Shown here: positions 18,389-27,817 of the stretch, piece after piece
How the letters are laid out: every line of letters begins with the position of its first letter
Numbering within the stretch: the stretch's first letter is position 1
Assembly (NCBI RefSeq): GCF_946479765.1
Contig: NZ_CAMLHO010000002.1
Span: 124,001 to 188,000, forward strand
Length of the DNA: 64,000 nucleotides
Direction: 5' to 3'
Source: an uncultured Aliivibrio sp.
GTDB lineage: Bacteria; Pseudomonadota; Gammaproteobacteria; Enterobacterales; Vibrionaceae
Notes under the pieces: model-generated
Seen by the model: the letters and a program-made list of their open reading frames with translations, nothing else
What the model was told of the DNA's origin: nothing
Database searches by the model: none
Program-made: the position numbers and the translations under genes

Positions 18389-18459
18389 CTACTCACAACT
18401 CCTTTCATCTGTTCATATTTATACACGATGGATTTTAAATTTTGTCATTTTTAATGATA

Positions 18460-18475
18460 TACCTCATAATGGTTA
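18460..18475. promoter_or_regulatory. NarP/NarL-type 7-2-7 inverted repeat
   Basis: TACCTCA-TA-ATGGTTA fits the NarL/NarP heptamer palindrome (TACYYMT, 2-base gap, AKRRGTA) at 12 of 14 positions. The 7-2-7 arrangement is the one NarP can bind. It lies 72 bases before napF, in the gap between the nap operon and the narQ-narP genes, so direct nitrate control of nap, and perhaps of narQP, is likely. Confidence 0.7.
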
Positions 18476-18489
18476 AAGAAGGGGTATAC

Positions 18490-18503
18490 TTGTCTTAGAT
18501 CAA
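18490..18503. promoter_or_regulatory. FNR-like box upstream of napF
   Basis: TTGTCTTAGATCAA matches the FNR consensus (TTGAT-N4-ATCAA) at 8 of 10 fixed positions, with one perfect half. It sits 15 bases from the NarP-like site in the nap/narQ gap. Joint anaerobic (FNR) and nitrate (NarP) control would fit nap biology. Confidence 0.55.
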
Positions 18504-18576
18504 CTTTTAAAACAAATAAAAACAACAAAATAGACCTAACTTGCCGTTAACTAATAATAGGCTACATTTAACAAAC

Positions 18577-20268
18577 ATGAAACATACAAAAACCTCAGTT
18601 CTAACAAAGACCATTGCTCAAGTGATGCTATGGATTGTTCTTGTTTCTATCATTACCACTAGCTTGGCCCTAATTACCTTATCATCAAGCCTAAAAGATG
18701 CCGAAGCCGTCAATATTGCAGGCTCATTACGCATGCAAAGCTATCGATTAGCTTACGATATTGAGAGCAATTCGCCTGAAATCATAAACCACTTAAATAA
18801 ATTTTCAGACTCTATTGAATCCCCTTCTTTTCAAGCTTTAGAGCAATGGTTTGTTCCTAATGATATTGAATTATCTTATCAAGATATCCGTTTACAATGG
18901 CACTCGCTAAAGCCCGCATTACTCAGTGATAACAAACAGGTTTACCTGAATAAAGTGTCTCTTTTTGTAGATGAGATCGATCATTTCGTTTTCCAATTAC
19001 AACAATTTTCCGAACGAAAACTGCAACTTTTATCCTTTATTGGTGCACTTGGGTTATCGTTAATCCTGCTTTTAAGCCTATTCATTATCTTTTTTACACA
19101 ACGAAAAATCGTCAGTCCACTCCATCATCTGGTTGCCGCAAGTAAAGCAATGACGAATGGCAATTACTCCGTCCAAGTTAACTTAAAAAGTGACAATGAA
19201 TTAGGGTTATTAAGTGATTCATTCAACCACATGGCTCAACAAATCAATCTTAATTACAGAGAATTAGAAAGCAGAGTTGAAGATAAAACCAAAAAGTTAA
19301 GTCAAGCCAACCGCTCATTAACCACGCTTTATCAATGCTCACAGCAACTTTCGGCTTCTCAATTAGATGAACAAGTATTTAAAAACATTTTAGATACTTT
19401 CGTTCATATTGAAGGTATAACCAGTGCTCGATTAATTGTTGAAGAAAAATCAGGAGGAGATTGGGAGATAACCAGTGGCGAAGCGAATGACTCACCATGG
19501 AGCTTGCAAGAACTGAGCATTGATGGAGAGCAACTTGGCTATTTAATGTGGCAATTCTCCCTCCCTTGTCCCGATCAAAAACTCATCATTAATATTTCAA
19601 ATATTCTTGCTCGTGGTGTTTTCTATAATCAAGCTCAGAAACAAACCCATCAACTCATTCTTTTAGAAGAACGATCTGCTATTGCCCGAGAATTACATGA
19701 CTCCTTAGCTCAATCCTTATCCTATTTAAAAATTCAAACCACACTATTAAAACGTCAACTTTCGAAGTGCGACTGTAAAAATACAAGTAATACCTTAATA
19801 GAATTAGATGAAGGACTTAAAAGTGCCTATACTCAATTAAGAGAGCTACTTAACACCTTTAGACTAACTATCAACAAAGCTCATTTTGGTGAAGCTTTAC
19901 AAGAAATAACCACCACATTGGCTTCACAAACTGACATTAACTTGAGAGTAAATAATGAACTTCCTTCACTGCCAATAAATGCTCAACAGCATGTACATTT
20001 ATTGCAATTAATACGAGAAGCAACATTAAATGCAATCAAACATTCAAAAGCTGATAATATTATCATTACCTGTTTTCAAGAAGGTGAGCAAGGCTGCATT
20101 AACATTGAAGATGATGGAGTAGGCTTCGACCCTACAAAAGAAAAAATTAATCATTATGGATTGAGAATAATGCAAGAGCGTGCGAACTTTGTTCGCGGGA
20201 CTTTATCAATATCCTCAGAATTTGAACACGGTTGTACAGTGAACGTTACGTTTCCACTTAACCAATAG
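18577..20268 (+). CDS. narQ: nitrate/nitrite sensor histidine kinase (NarQ-like)
   Basis: Membrane sensor that phosphorylates NarP. Two membrane helices (about 15-38 and 150-172) bracket a periplasmic domain with the nitrate-binding P-box (NIAGSLRMQSYRL). A HAMP domain, a central region, the HisKA_3 H-box with His374 in ARELHDSLAQS, and an HATPase domain with DDGVGFD follow. The start at 18577 (563 residues) matches the family opening; an upstream TTG at 18541 would add 12 atypical residues. Divergent from napF, followed by narP after 18 bases. Confidence 0.9.
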   Translation: MKHTKTSVLTKTIAQVMLWIVLVSIITTSLALITLSSSLKDAEAVNIAGSLRMQSYRLAYDIESNSPEIINHLNKFSDSIESPSFQALEQWFVPNDIELSYQDIRLQWHSLKPALLSDNKQVYLNKVSLFVDEIDHFVFQLQQFSERKLQLLSFIGALGLSLILLLSLFIIFFTQRKIVSPLHHLVAASKAMTNGNYSVQVNLKSDNELGLLSDSFNHMAQQINLNYRELESRVEDKTKKLSQANRSLTTLYQCSQQLSASQLDEQVFKNILDTFVHIEGITSARLIVEEKSGGDWEITSGEANDSPWSLQELSIDGEQLGYLMWQFSLPCPDQKLIINISNILARGVFYNQAQKQTHQLILLEERSAIARELHDSLAQSLSYLKIQTTLLKRQLSKCDCKNTSNTLIELDEGLKSAYTQLRELLNTFRLTINKAHFGEALQEITTTLASQTDINLRVNNELPSLPINAQQHVHLLQLIREATLNAIKHSKADNIIITCFQEGEQGCINIEDDGVGFDPTKEKINHYGLRIMQERANFVRGTLSISSEFEHGCTVNVTFPLNQ

Positions 20269-20286
20269 AAAGAGAAGGTAAAATTT

Positions 20287-20898
20287 ATGTGGAATGTTGT
20301 TATCGTTGACGATCATCCCTTAATGCGTCGCGGAATTGGTCAACTGCTCTCTTTTGAAGATGAGTTTACTCTAATAGGCGAAGCAAGTAATGGCACCGAT
20401 GCCGTTGCCCTAATCTCCCAAAATGAACCTGATTTAGTACTACTTGACCTTAATATGAAAGGGATGTCAGGGTTAGATACATTACACGCATTGCGAAATG
20501 AAGGCGTTACCTGTCCTATCGTCATCTTAACCGTTTCGGATAATAAGCAAGACATAAAAACATTGATTAAAGCTGGTGCGGATGGTTATTTATTAAAAGA
20601 CAGTGAGCCTGATGAGTTAATTGCTTTACTTAAAGAAGCGATGAAAGGTGGTAAAACCTACTCAGAACAAGTAAAAGCCTGTTTAGAACAAGAAAATAAT
20701 GGCGATGATAAATTAGCAACCCTTACCGCTCGTGAGCTGGAAATCCTGCAAAACGTAGCAAAAGGAATGCGAAATAAACAAGTCGCCGATAAACTATTTA
20801 TTTCTGAAGCTACTGTAAAAGTTCACATGAAAAGTTTATTAAAAAAACTGAATGTAAAATCACGAGTTGCGGCAACATTAATTTACTTAGACTCATAA
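20287..20898 (+). CDS. narP: nitrate/nitrite response regulator NarP
   Basis: Two-component regulator of the NarL/FixJ type: receiver domain with phospho-acceptor Asp54 in LLDLNM and a C-terminal LuxR-type helix-turn-helix (LTARELEIL through VHMKSLLKKL). 203 residues. Partner of the adjacent NarQ-like kinase; likely target is the 7-2-7 site before nap. NarP rather than NarL is chosen because it pairs with NarQ and nap and no nar operon is present in view. Confidence 0.88.
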   Translation: MWNVVIVDDHPLMRRGIGQLLSFEDEFTLIGEASNGTDAVALISQNEPDLVLLDLNMKGMSGLDTLHALRNEGVTCPIVILTVSDNKQDIKTLIKAGADGYLLKDSEPDELIALLKEAMKGGKTYSEQVKACLEQENNGDDKLATLTARELEILQNVAKGMRNKQVADKLFISEATVKVHMKSLLKKLNVKSRVAATLIYLDS

Positions 20899-20899
20899 T

Positions 20900-21229
20900 A
20901 TGAAATTATTGATAACAGGACTCTTAAGTCTCTTTTTACTTAATGGTTGTGCACTTACAACACAGCCAGTGAACGATGAATCTGAAACCATTGCACTTCA
21001 TTACAATGATAGTGTGGTTCAAGGTTGCACGGAAGTAGGTACAGTGACAGGAAGTGAAGGTCATTGGTATACATTTTTCTTTATATCAAATAAAGACTTA
21101 ATGATAGCCGCTGTCAATGATATGAAAAACGAAGCTCAAACATTAGGCGCAAATATAGTCGTACTTCAAAACCCAATGACATTTAATACATCAGTAACTT
21201 TACTGGGTTCTGCTTATACTTGTCCGTAG
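20900..21229 (+). CDS. DUF4156-type lipoprotein
   Basis: A 109-residue protein with a lipoprotein signal ending LLNGC (lipid-modified Cys17). The mature part has a pattern like the DUF4156 family (VVQGCTEVGTVTG, then NDMKNEAQTLGANIVVL). Cell-envelope location; function unknown. It starts 2 bases after the narP stop, so it is probably co-transcribed with narQP. Confidence 0.78.
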   Translation: MKLLITGLLSLFLLNGCALTTQPVNDESETIALHYNDSVVQGCTEVGTVTGSEGHWYTFFFISNKDLMIAAVNDMKNEAQTLGANIVVLQNPMTFNTSVTLLGSAYTCP

Positions 21230-21267
21230 GTATTTTTAGTTCTAACTAGCCCTCATTCATAGAAAAT

Positions 21268-21298
21268 AAAAACGCCAACAATTATGTTGGCGTTTTTA
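21268..21298 (+). terminator. terminator of the narQ-narP-lipoprotein transcript
   Basis: AAAAACGCCAACA with matching TGTTGGCGTTTTT around ATTA. Strong, symmetric, between converging genes, so it may act in both directions. Confidence 0.88.
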
Positions 21299-21329
21299 TT
21301 TAATCCTCAGCACAGTTAAAAGCATAGTG

Positions 21330-21611
21330 CTAATGATATAAAGTCGATGCAATTTCATCTTCTCGTGAGCATACCCATTCTGGATCATAAGGCCCCCAAT
21401 CTGACAGACGATAATATCCATCATTATGGCGACGTCCATCTTGAATGAACATCAATTCAATACCAATGCCAGGTAAGGCTTTCAATACATCTTGAATCGT
21501 ACGACGAGGCCAACCTGTTAATTCGACAAGCTTCGGTACATTTGGTCTTTCTAAATTATGCACCAACAACGCCAAATATAAGCGTCTGGCAAACACTGGA
21601 TTCAACTCCAT
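21330..21611 (-). CDS. small winged-helix DNA-binding protein
   Basis: A 93-residue protein. The first two thirds look like a winged-helix domain (RRLYLALLVHNLERPNVPKL, then TGWPRRTIQDVLKAL as a recognition-helix candidate), followed by an aromatic, acidic tail. The start at 21611 is chosen for its strong GGAGG; the ORF opens nine codons earlier at 21638 without one. I do not know its target or name. It is transcribed alone and may be a local regulator. Confidence 0.7.
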   Translation of the reverse strand: MELNPVFARRLYLALLVHNLERPNVPKLVELTGWPRRTIQDVLKALPGIGIELMFIQDGRRHNDGYYRLSDWGPYDPEWVCSREDEIASTLYH

Positions 21612-21934
21612 TGATACCTCCTGATTTAATAACAACAATTATTAATCATTCAATATTTATGATGTTGAGATTGATCAACTAATTACGAAAATAATCGCAC
21701 AATTCCATCAAAAAACACATAAAAATGCATTTTTTGTAATTAATTTTCATAAGTATCAGTATGATTTATGGCTAATCACCCAATGTTAACAATACCTGGA
21801 TCTTCCGATATCGATCTTAGGTGCGATGGATGCTTAGATTTAGAATACTAAATAGCCTACAGCTCTGGCGTATTTGTTCAATAATAGTTATAAATAGGCC
21901 TGAGCTAATAACATAATGAAGAATAAATAAAATC

Positions 21935-22282
21935 ATGACTGTAATTTACGGAATTAAAAATTGCGATACTATTAAGAAGTGTAAGAAGTGGTTTGAAGCA
22001 AATGACATCGCTTTTACTTACCATGATTACCGTACAGACGGTATCGATAAAGAAATGGTAACCACTTTCGTTCAACAACTTGGTTGGGAAAATGTCGTCA
22101 ATAAACGTGGAACCACTTATCGTCAGCTAAATGACGAACAAAAAGCGTCTTTGAATGAAGAGAGTGCGATTAAATTACTTCTAGAAATGCCTGCAATGAT
22201 TAAACGTCCCGTTCTCATCTTAAATGACCAATACCATTTAGGTTTTAAGCCCGCTCAATATGATGCTCTTTTTAACGTTTAA
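21935..22282 (+). CDS. yffB: ArsC/Spx-family protein YffB
   Basis: Thioredoxin-fold protein of the ArsC/Spx/MgsR group. 115 residues with the N-terminal CDTIKKC motif (Cys10, Cys16) and an arginine in the usual place (MIKRPVLI). Function is not established; related proteins use glutathione. The yffB-dapE order is as in E. coli, with 51 bases between them. ATG at 21935; no other start fits. Confidence 0.9.
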   Translation: MTVIYGIKNCDTIKKCKKWFEANDIAFTYHDYRTDGIDKEMVTTFVQQLGWENVVNKRGTTYRQLNDEQKASLNEESAIKLLLEMPAMIKRPVLILNDQYHLGFKPAQYDALFNV

Positions 22283-22333
22283 ATCACCATCCATAATTTG
22301 ATATACCATTAAATAGAAGTAAAGGAATACAGA

Positions 22334-23467
22334 ATGTCAGATACCCCAACCTTAGCGCTTGCCAAAGATCTACTAAGCCGCCAATCCATCACACCTGAAG
22401 ATGCAGGCTGCCAAGATCTTATGATTAAACGCTTGGAAGCCCTTGGTTTTGTCATTGAAAGCATGGTCTTTGAAGATACAACCAACTTTTGGGCACGTCG
22501 TGGCACAAAAGCGCCGCTATTTACGTTTGCAGGACATACCGATGTTGTTCCTACGGGCTCATTAGCTCACTGGGATACCGACCCATTTAAACCAACCATT
22601 ATTGATGGCATGTTATACGCTCGTGGTGCCGCTGATATGAAAGGCTCTCTAGCCTGTATGGTTGTTGCTGTTGAACGTTTTGTGGCAGAGCATCCTAATC
22701 ACAACGGTTCGATCTCTTTTTTAATCACCTCTGATGAAGAGGGGCCATTTATTAATGGGACGACACGTGTGGTTGATACGCTAAAAGAGCGTAACGAAAT
22801 CATTGATATGTGTATTGTGGGCGAACCATCAAGTACAGAATATGTTGGTGATGTTGTAAAAAATGGTCGTCGAGGATCACTTACTGGCAATTTAACCGTA
22901 AAAGGCATTCAAGGTCATGTCGCCTATCCACATATTGCTCGTAACCCTATCCATCAAGCAATGCCGGTACTAACAGAACTTGCTACGACAGAATGGGATA
23001 AAGGCAATGATTACTTCCCACCAACTAGCTTCCAAATTCCAAATATCAATGGGGGAACAGGTGCTTCTAATGTGATCCCGGGTGATCTTGAGGTTATGTT
23101 TAACTTCCGCTTTAGTACTGAATCAACCGTTGAAAGTCTACAGCAACGTGTTATTGATACATTAAATAAACACGATCTAGAATACGATTTAGATTGGATT
23201 ATTAATGGCCTGCCATTCTTAACAGATACTGGTGATCTACTGACAGCCGTCGTTGATGCGGTTGACACAGTTAATCAACAAAAACCACAATTGCTAACCA
23301 CTGGTGGTACTTCCGATGGACGCTTCATTGCACAAATGGGATCTCAAGTAATTGAGCTTGGGCCAGTTAATGCGACCATCCATAAAGTAAACGAATGCGT
23401 TAAAGTAGAAGACTTAGAAAAACTGACAGATATGTACCAAGAAGTCTTAAATAATCTACTCGCTTAA
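22334..23467 (+). CDS. dapE: succinyl-diaminopimelate desuccinylase
   Basis: Dizinc M20-family enzyme releasing succinate from N-succinyl-LL-diaminopimelate, giving LL-DAP for lysine and peptidoglycan. Metal and catalytic motifs are intact: [28 protein letters not shown] and GEPSS. 377 residues, normal length. AAAGGAA precedes the ATG. A second lysine-pathway gene, dapA, lies nearby on the other strand. Confidence 0.97.
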   Translation: MSDTPTLALAKDLLSRQSITPEDAGCQDLMIKRLEALGFVIESMVFEDTTNFWARRGTKAPLFTFAGHTDVVPTGSLAHWDTDPFKPTIIDGMLYARGAADMKGSLACMVVAVERFVAEHPNHNGSISFLITSDEEGPFINGTTRVVDTLKERNEIIDMCIVGEPSSTEYVGDVVKNGRRGSLTGNLTVKGIQGHVAYPHIARNPIHQAMPVLTELATTEWDKGNDYFPPTSFQIPNINGGTGASNVIPGDLEVMFNFRFSTESTVESLQQRVIDTLNKHDLEYDLDWIINGLPFLTDTGDLLTAVVDAVDTVNQQKPQLLTTGGTSDGRFIAQMGSQVIELGPVNATIHKVNECVKVEDLEKLTDMYQEVLNNLLA

Positions 23468-23523
23468 TCATATTTAGGCGTTATGATGAGAGGGTAACTC
23501 CTCTTATCATTATTTGGTGTTTT

Positions 23524-24192
23524 ATGAACAATCAAGAACTTACCGGCTTATCAAGCCAACATATTTCCTTTGTTACACCACATCGTCAACTTTATCATGA
23601 TTGTATTTTATCTTTCCAATCTTTAGAAAAAGCGGCATTAGAGGCTGGTTTTACACTAACAATTGCCAGCAGTTTTCGTGATTTTGAACGCCAGTTGATG
23701 ATTTGGAATAATAAATTCAATGGTGTTCGTCCCATTTCAGGGGAAGATGGACACACGCTTGATACCAGCAATATGAGTGAGATTGAAAAGATCCATGCGA
23801 TTATGCGTTGGTCTGCCCTGCCCGGAGCAAGTCGCCATCATTGGGGAACCGATCTTGATGTTTACGCTTCTAACACCCTTCCGAGTGATACCTCCCTACA
23901 ACTTGAACCTTGGGAATACAATACTGGCCACCAAGCAACCTTCAGTCAATGGTTAAAAGAAAATGCACCAAAACATGGATTCTTTTTCCCTTACGATGCA
24001 GACAGAAAAGGGGTTGCTGTTGAACCTTGGCATATTAGCCATAAAGAAAAAAGTGCTGAATTGATGGCAATGTTAACTCCTGATGTATTGTTAAGTATAT
24101 GGAAAGACGTCGACTTAGCAGGAAAAGACACTATCATTAAACATATAGAGACACTATTTATACGCTACGTTAGCAATATTAATAAGGAATAA
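23524..24192 (+). CDS. M15-family D-alanyl-D-alanine carboxypeptidase-like metallopeptidase
   Basis: Zinc peptidase of the VanY/LdcB type, expected to trim peptidoglycan stem peptides. The zinc motif GASRHHWGTDLDV gives His and Asp ligands, and EPWHIS near the C-terminal third gives the third ligand and catalytic Glu. No signal peptide is evident in the 222 residues, which is odd for a wall enzyme and may mean a cytoplasmic recycling role. Two bases separate it from the next small gene. Confidence 0.85.
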   Translation: MNNQELTGLSSQHISFVTPHRQLYHDCILSFQSLEKAALEAGFTLTIASSFRDFERQLMIWNNKFNGVRPISGEDGHTLDTSNMSEIEKIHAIMRWSALPGASRHHWGTDLDVYASNTLPSDTSLQLEPWEYNTGHQATFSQWLKENAPKHGFFFPYDADRKGVAVEPWHISHKEKSAELMAMLTPDVLLSIWKDVDLAGKDTIIKHIETLFIRYVSNINKE

Positions 24193-24194
24193 CT

Positions 24195-24422
24195 ATGGAA
24201 TGGTTAATGAACCCTTGGGTTATCATCGTCATCGTTTTAAGTGTCGTGATTGGTAATCTAGCAGCACTTAAAGCAACTGCACATATGAAGTTTAAACCAA
24301 AGAAAAAATATGATTCACCGGTGGACGAAAATACACAATCCAACCCTGATGAGATAACTGAAAAATCAAATCAAGACAATATGAACTCAGAAAAAAATGA
24401 CGAAAAAAAAGACGCTCACTAG
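24195..24422 (+). CDS. DUF2897-type small membrane protein
   Basis: A 75-residue protein: one N-terminal membrane helix (about 7-24), then a charged hydrophilic tail. Resembles the Vibrio DUF2897 family. Starts two bases after the M15 peptidase stop and is preceded by AAGGAA within its end, so it is co-transcribed. Function unknown. Confidence 0.75.
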   Translation: MEWLMNPWVIIVIVLSVVIGNLAALKATAHMKFKPKKKYDSPVDENTQSNPDEITEKSNQDNMNSEKNDEKKDAH

Positions 24423-24479
24423 AAAATGAACGTCTTAATATAATTATCTAACTAACCGTTATCAATATTTGATTAACTC

Positions 24480-25538
24480 TTACTCATCATCTACTTCTGC
24501 TTTAGGGGTATTGTTTGATTTTTCAATCATAGCCGCAAGAACAGGCACCACTGAATCCAATGTTTCTTCATTCACCGGCTTACCGCCTGCATCAGTCACA
24601 TTGACAGAAGTTCGGTTACCTAAGTCACCTAATAGAAGGTTGTATGTACTGCCTTCAAAAGCTAAAGGCTTAGTACCAATATCTTCCCAGTACTCATCAT
24701 CAGGTTCTTTATATTTAACCTTGATGGTGCCTTGTGAGCGGTTTCTGTCTTCAATTTCTAATCCCATCATTGGTAATAACTCACCAAGACGTTCCCAAAA
24801 AATATTATACGGCGCACGTGCAATAATAATTGGCAAGCCACTTCTGTCTTGTCCCATAGAGATAGGAATACGCTTCACTAACTCTTCCGCTCGAATACGC
24901 GCTTCTTCACGTAATTGAGCATCATAAGCAGATGTCACTAAATTGGTCATCAATATATTGTAACGTGCTTTATTCGCTTGAGTAACTTCACTTTGCTTAC
25001 CATCGACTTGCCAATCAATAAGCGAAATTTGGAAGCCTGAACGATTATTTTGATTCAGTTTACGGATTTTATAACGCGCACCAAATTCATGATCTTCATC
25101 TTCTGAATTCCACTTCAACCAATCTGTTTCTATCTCAGAATCGGTTTGGGTAATCATACCGATGTCACGCTTCTCAATCAGAGTTAATACCGTTTGCCAA
25201 AGTTTATCGACATCTTCTTCTCTAACAAGCCATACCGTCACTTCTCCTTTTTGCTCTTCAATACGAGCTCCTGGGATCAATTCAAGCACTTGTTGCGGAG
25301 GTCGAACATCCACCTCTTTACCAATTCCACCAACGTACTTCCCTTGAGGAATATCATATTGAGGATAGAACTCAGGCTTTGCCTCAGCTGGCTGTTGCCA
25401 CTCTTTTAAAGGTGGCGTTTCCAAGTATTTAAAGTCTTGTTTAGCTTGGCGACGCTCTGTTGGACTGTTTGAACATGCTGATAAAACAGCAATCATCAAT
25501 GATCCAACAACAAAGCGAGTGTTCACTTTCATTTTCAA
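24480..25538 (-). CDS. bamC: outer-membrane assembly lipoprotein BamC
   Basis: Lipoprotein of the BAM complex that inserts beta-barrel proteins; the core subunit BamA is at the right end of this window. Lipobox LSACS (Cys at about 22), an N-terminal unstructured BamD-binding stretch, then two helix-grip domains. 352 residues. As in E. coli it follows dapA (5-base gap), so the two are likely co-transcribed. Confidence 0.93.
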   Translation of the reverse strand: MKMKVNTRFVVGSLMIAVLSACSNSPTERRQAKQDFKYLETPPLKEWQQPAEAKPEFYPQYDIPQGKYVGGIGKEVDVRPPQQVLELIPGARIEEQKGEVTVWLVREEDVDKLWQTVLTLIEKRDIGMITQTDSEIETDWLKWNSEDEDHEFGARYKIRKLNQNNRSGFQISLIDWQVDGKQSEVTQANKARYNILMTNLVTSAYDAQLREEARIRAEELVKRIPISMGQDRSGLPIIIARAPYNIFWERLGELLPMMGLEIEDRNRSQGTIKVKYKEPDDEYWEDIGTKPLAFEGSTYNLLLGDLGNRTSVNVTDAGGKPVNEETLDSVVPVLAAMIEKSNNTPKAEVDDE

Positions 25539-25543
25539 TCCTA

Positions 25544-26425
25544 CTACTTCAACACACCAGCTCGAATCAAGGCTTGCTCAACAACAGGTTGTGCTGACAG
25601 GCTTAATTCGGTTAATGGTAAACGAATATCGGGGTGAGTAATCATACCTAAACGGTGAATAGCCCATTTTACAGGCATTGGATTCGCTTCAACAAACAAA
25701 TCATTATGCAACGGCATTAAACGTTGGTTAATGATTTCAGCTTCTTCAAATTTACCTTGAGCCGCTAGTGCAAACATCATCGCCATCTCTTTTGCCGCTA
25801 CGTTTGCAGTGACAGAAATAACACCGTGTCCACCCAACTTAACAAAATCAAGTGCCGTTGCATCATCGCCACTCAGTTGGATAAAATTATCCCCACAAAG
25901 TTCACGAGTAATTGCAATTCGATCCAAATCAGCGGTCGCATCTTTTAATGCTACGATATTTTTAAACTCAGAAAGACGAGCTACCGTTTCTGGTAGTAAA
26001 TCAACCGCGGTACGACCTGGTACATTATAAAGAATTTGAGGGATCTCTGTCGCTTCAGAAATCGCTTTATAGTGCAGATATAAACCTTCTTGCGTTGGCT
26101 TGTTGTAATACGGAGTAACGCTTAAGCAACCAGCAACACCTGAATCATGGAACAATTTACTGAAAGTAACCGCTTCATGAGTAGCATTTGCACCGGTACC
26201 TGCAATAACAGGGATACGACCATCTGCAAATTCAAGCGTTTTCATTACAAGCTTGACATGCTCTTCTACACTTAATGTCGCTGACTCACCGGTTGTACCA
26301 ACAGCAACAATACCATCAGTACCGGCATCAATATGATAATCAACAAGGTTTTTTAAGCTGATGTAATCTACTTCACCATCAGTATCTAATGGTGTAACTA
26401 ATGCGACAATGCTACCTGAGAACAT
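25544..26425 (-). CDS. dapA: 4-hydroxy-tetrahydrodipicolinate synthase
   Basis: Condenses aspartate semialdehyde and pyruvate, the first committed step to lysine and DAP. TIM-barrel enzyme with the Schiff-base Lys161 in ALKDATAD, and the catalytic triad Thr44, Tyr107 and Tyr133 in place (GTTGES, TPYYNKP, YNVPGR). 293 residues. AAGGAG-like ribosome site precedes the ATG. Upstream of bamC, divergent from gcvR. Confidence 0.97.
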   Translation of the reverse strand: MFSGSIVALVTPLDTDGEVDYISLKNLVDYHIDAGTDGIVAVGTTGESATLSVEEHVKLVMKTLEFADGRIPVIAGTGANATHEAVTFSKLFHDSGVAGCLSVTPYYNKPTQEGLYLHYKAISEATEIPQILYNVPGRTAVDLLPETVARLSEFKNIVALKDATADLDRIAITRELCGDNFIQLSGDDATALDFVKLGGHGVISVTANVAAKEMAMMFALAAQGKFEEAEIINQRLMPLHNDLFVEANPMPVKWAIHRLGMITHPDIRLPLTELSLSAQPVVEQALIRAGVLK

Positions 26426-26701
26426 ATCCTTCTCCCTTTTTTCTTAGCCTGAATGTGTAAATTAATTCTGTTATTCATTAATATCAATGCAAAGAGTCTT
26501 CATCCTTGACCAAGAATTACGTTCTATGGTTTTCATCTTCTTATGCAATGAGCAGAATCATTCAATCAATATTCCTCAAGGATATTACATAAGAGCCTCT
26601 GTTGTAGAGTCTTTTTTTTGACGATTGCCCACTATTGCTTGCTTATCACACAATCACTTGCGTGTTAGTATTGGCTTATCTTTTTCAATAACGAGTTTTT
26701 T

Positions 26702-27232
26702 ATGCCTCAACACCTTGTAATTACCGCTGTCGGTACAGACAGACCGGGTATCTCTAATAAAGTGACTCGTCTTGTCACCGAATCAAGCTGCAACATTGTA
26801 GATAGCCGCATTGCTTCATTTGGTAACGAATTCACATTAATCATGTTGCTATCTGGCTCAGCAAACGCGATTTCTCGTATTGAAAATACCTTACCTTTAC
26901 TTGGGCAACAGCACGATTTAATTACGATGATGAAACGAACCTCTCCTCACCAAGAGAAAGACATCTTTTATACGATTGATGCGTTTGTCGAATCAGAAGA
27001 CCGCCCAGGATTAACAGAAAAATTCACCGATTTTTTAGCGAATCGTGATATTGATTTAAAAACCCTCAGCGCTCAAACTCTGAACAAAGATGACAATCAA
27101 AATACCTTTCAGATCCAAATTACCGCTGAGATTTTTCAAGAATGTCACATCATTGAGATCCAAGAACAATTTGAAGCCTTATGTACAACATTAGGTGTCA
27201 GCGGCAAAATAAACTTTTATAAAACTAATTAA
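26702..27232 (+). CDS. gcvR: glycine cleavage system regulatory protein GcvR
   Basis: Two ACT domains (about residues 5-75 and 93-165). In enterics GcvR binds GcvA and represses the glycine cleavage operon when glycine is low. 176 residues with the opening LVITAVGTDRPGI typical of the family. Position between dapA and bcp matches E. coli. Confidence 0.9.
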   Translation: MPQHLVITAVGTDRPGISNKVTRLVTESSCNIVDSRIASFGNEFTLIMLLSGSANAISRIENTLPLLGQQHDLITMMKRTSPHQEKDIFYTIDAFVESEDRPGLTEKFTDFLANRDIDLKTLSAQTLNKDDNQNTFQIQITAEIFQECHIIEIQEQFEALCTTLGVSGKINFYKTN

Positions 27233-27256
27233 AAAATACAGCCAAAAGGAAATGCC

Positions 27257-27727
27257 ATGATCACGCCATTAGCAGCAGGCTCACCTGCACCAGACGTATC
27301 ACTTCTTGATCAAAATGGAGAGACGATTTCTCTGTCTGATTTAAAAGGTAAAAAAGTACTGTTTTATTTTTATCCAAAAGCCATGACTCCTGGTTGTACC
27401 GTTCAAGCACAAGGATTACGTGATAGTAAAGCGGAATTAGATGCTCATAACGTTGTTACGCTAGGTGTTAGTATTGATCCTGTAAAACGCTTAGGAAAAT
27501 TCATTGAACGTGATGAACTGAACTTCACGCTATTATCAGATGAAGATCATGCCGCTGCTGATGCTTTTGGTGTCTGGGGCGAAAAAAAATTCATGGGAAA
27601 AATTTACGATGGCCTACACCGTATTAGCTTTCTGATTAATGAAGAAGGCGTGATTGAACACGTATTCAATAAATTCAAGACTAAGACTCACCATGAAGTG
27701 GTATTGGACTATTTAAACAATAAATAA
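27257..27727 (+). CDS. bcp: thiol peroxidase Bcp, single-cysteine form
   Basis: Peroxiredoxin of the PrxQ/BCP group that reduces peroxides with thioredoxin. The peroxidatic Cys47 is in TPGCTVQ. The resolving cysteine found five residues later in E. coli Bcp is here Gln52, and Cys47 is the only cysteine in the 156 residues, so a 1-Cys mechanism with an outside thiol is likely. AAAGGAAA precedes the ATG. Co-oriented with gcvR. Confidence 0.94.
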   Translation: MITPLAAGSPAPDVSLLDQNGETISLSDLKGKKVLFYFYPKAMTPGCTVQAQGLRDSKAELDAHNVVTLGVSIDPVKRLGKFIERDELNFTLLSDEDHAAADAFGVWGEKKFMGKIYDGLHRISFLINEEGVIEHVFNKFKTKTHHEVVLDYLNNK

Positions 27728-27764
27728 GCTAAACGAGAAATAATCGTTTTAAAAAGCTCAAAAC

Positions 27765-27803
27765 AAAAAAGGCGGTGCTCATCAAAAGCACCGCCTTTTT
27801 TTA
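27765..27803. terminator. bidirectional terminator between bcp and perM
   Basis: AAAAAAGGCGGTGCT pairs with AGCACCGCCTTTTTTT around CATCAAA. Very strong, symmetric, between converging genes. Confidence 0.92.
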
Positions 27804-27817
27804 TTCATTAATCAACT

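Noticed and set aside
21775..21852. A short plus-strand frame (ATG GCT AAT...) ending in TAA, considered as a leader peptide
   Set aside because: No ribosome site, about 27 codons, and no repeated regulatory codons; too weak to call.
26580..26625. T run after a short GC stretch upstream of gcvR, considered as a small-RNA terminator
   Set aside because: Only about 4 consecutive pairs can form; no supporting promoter or repeat.
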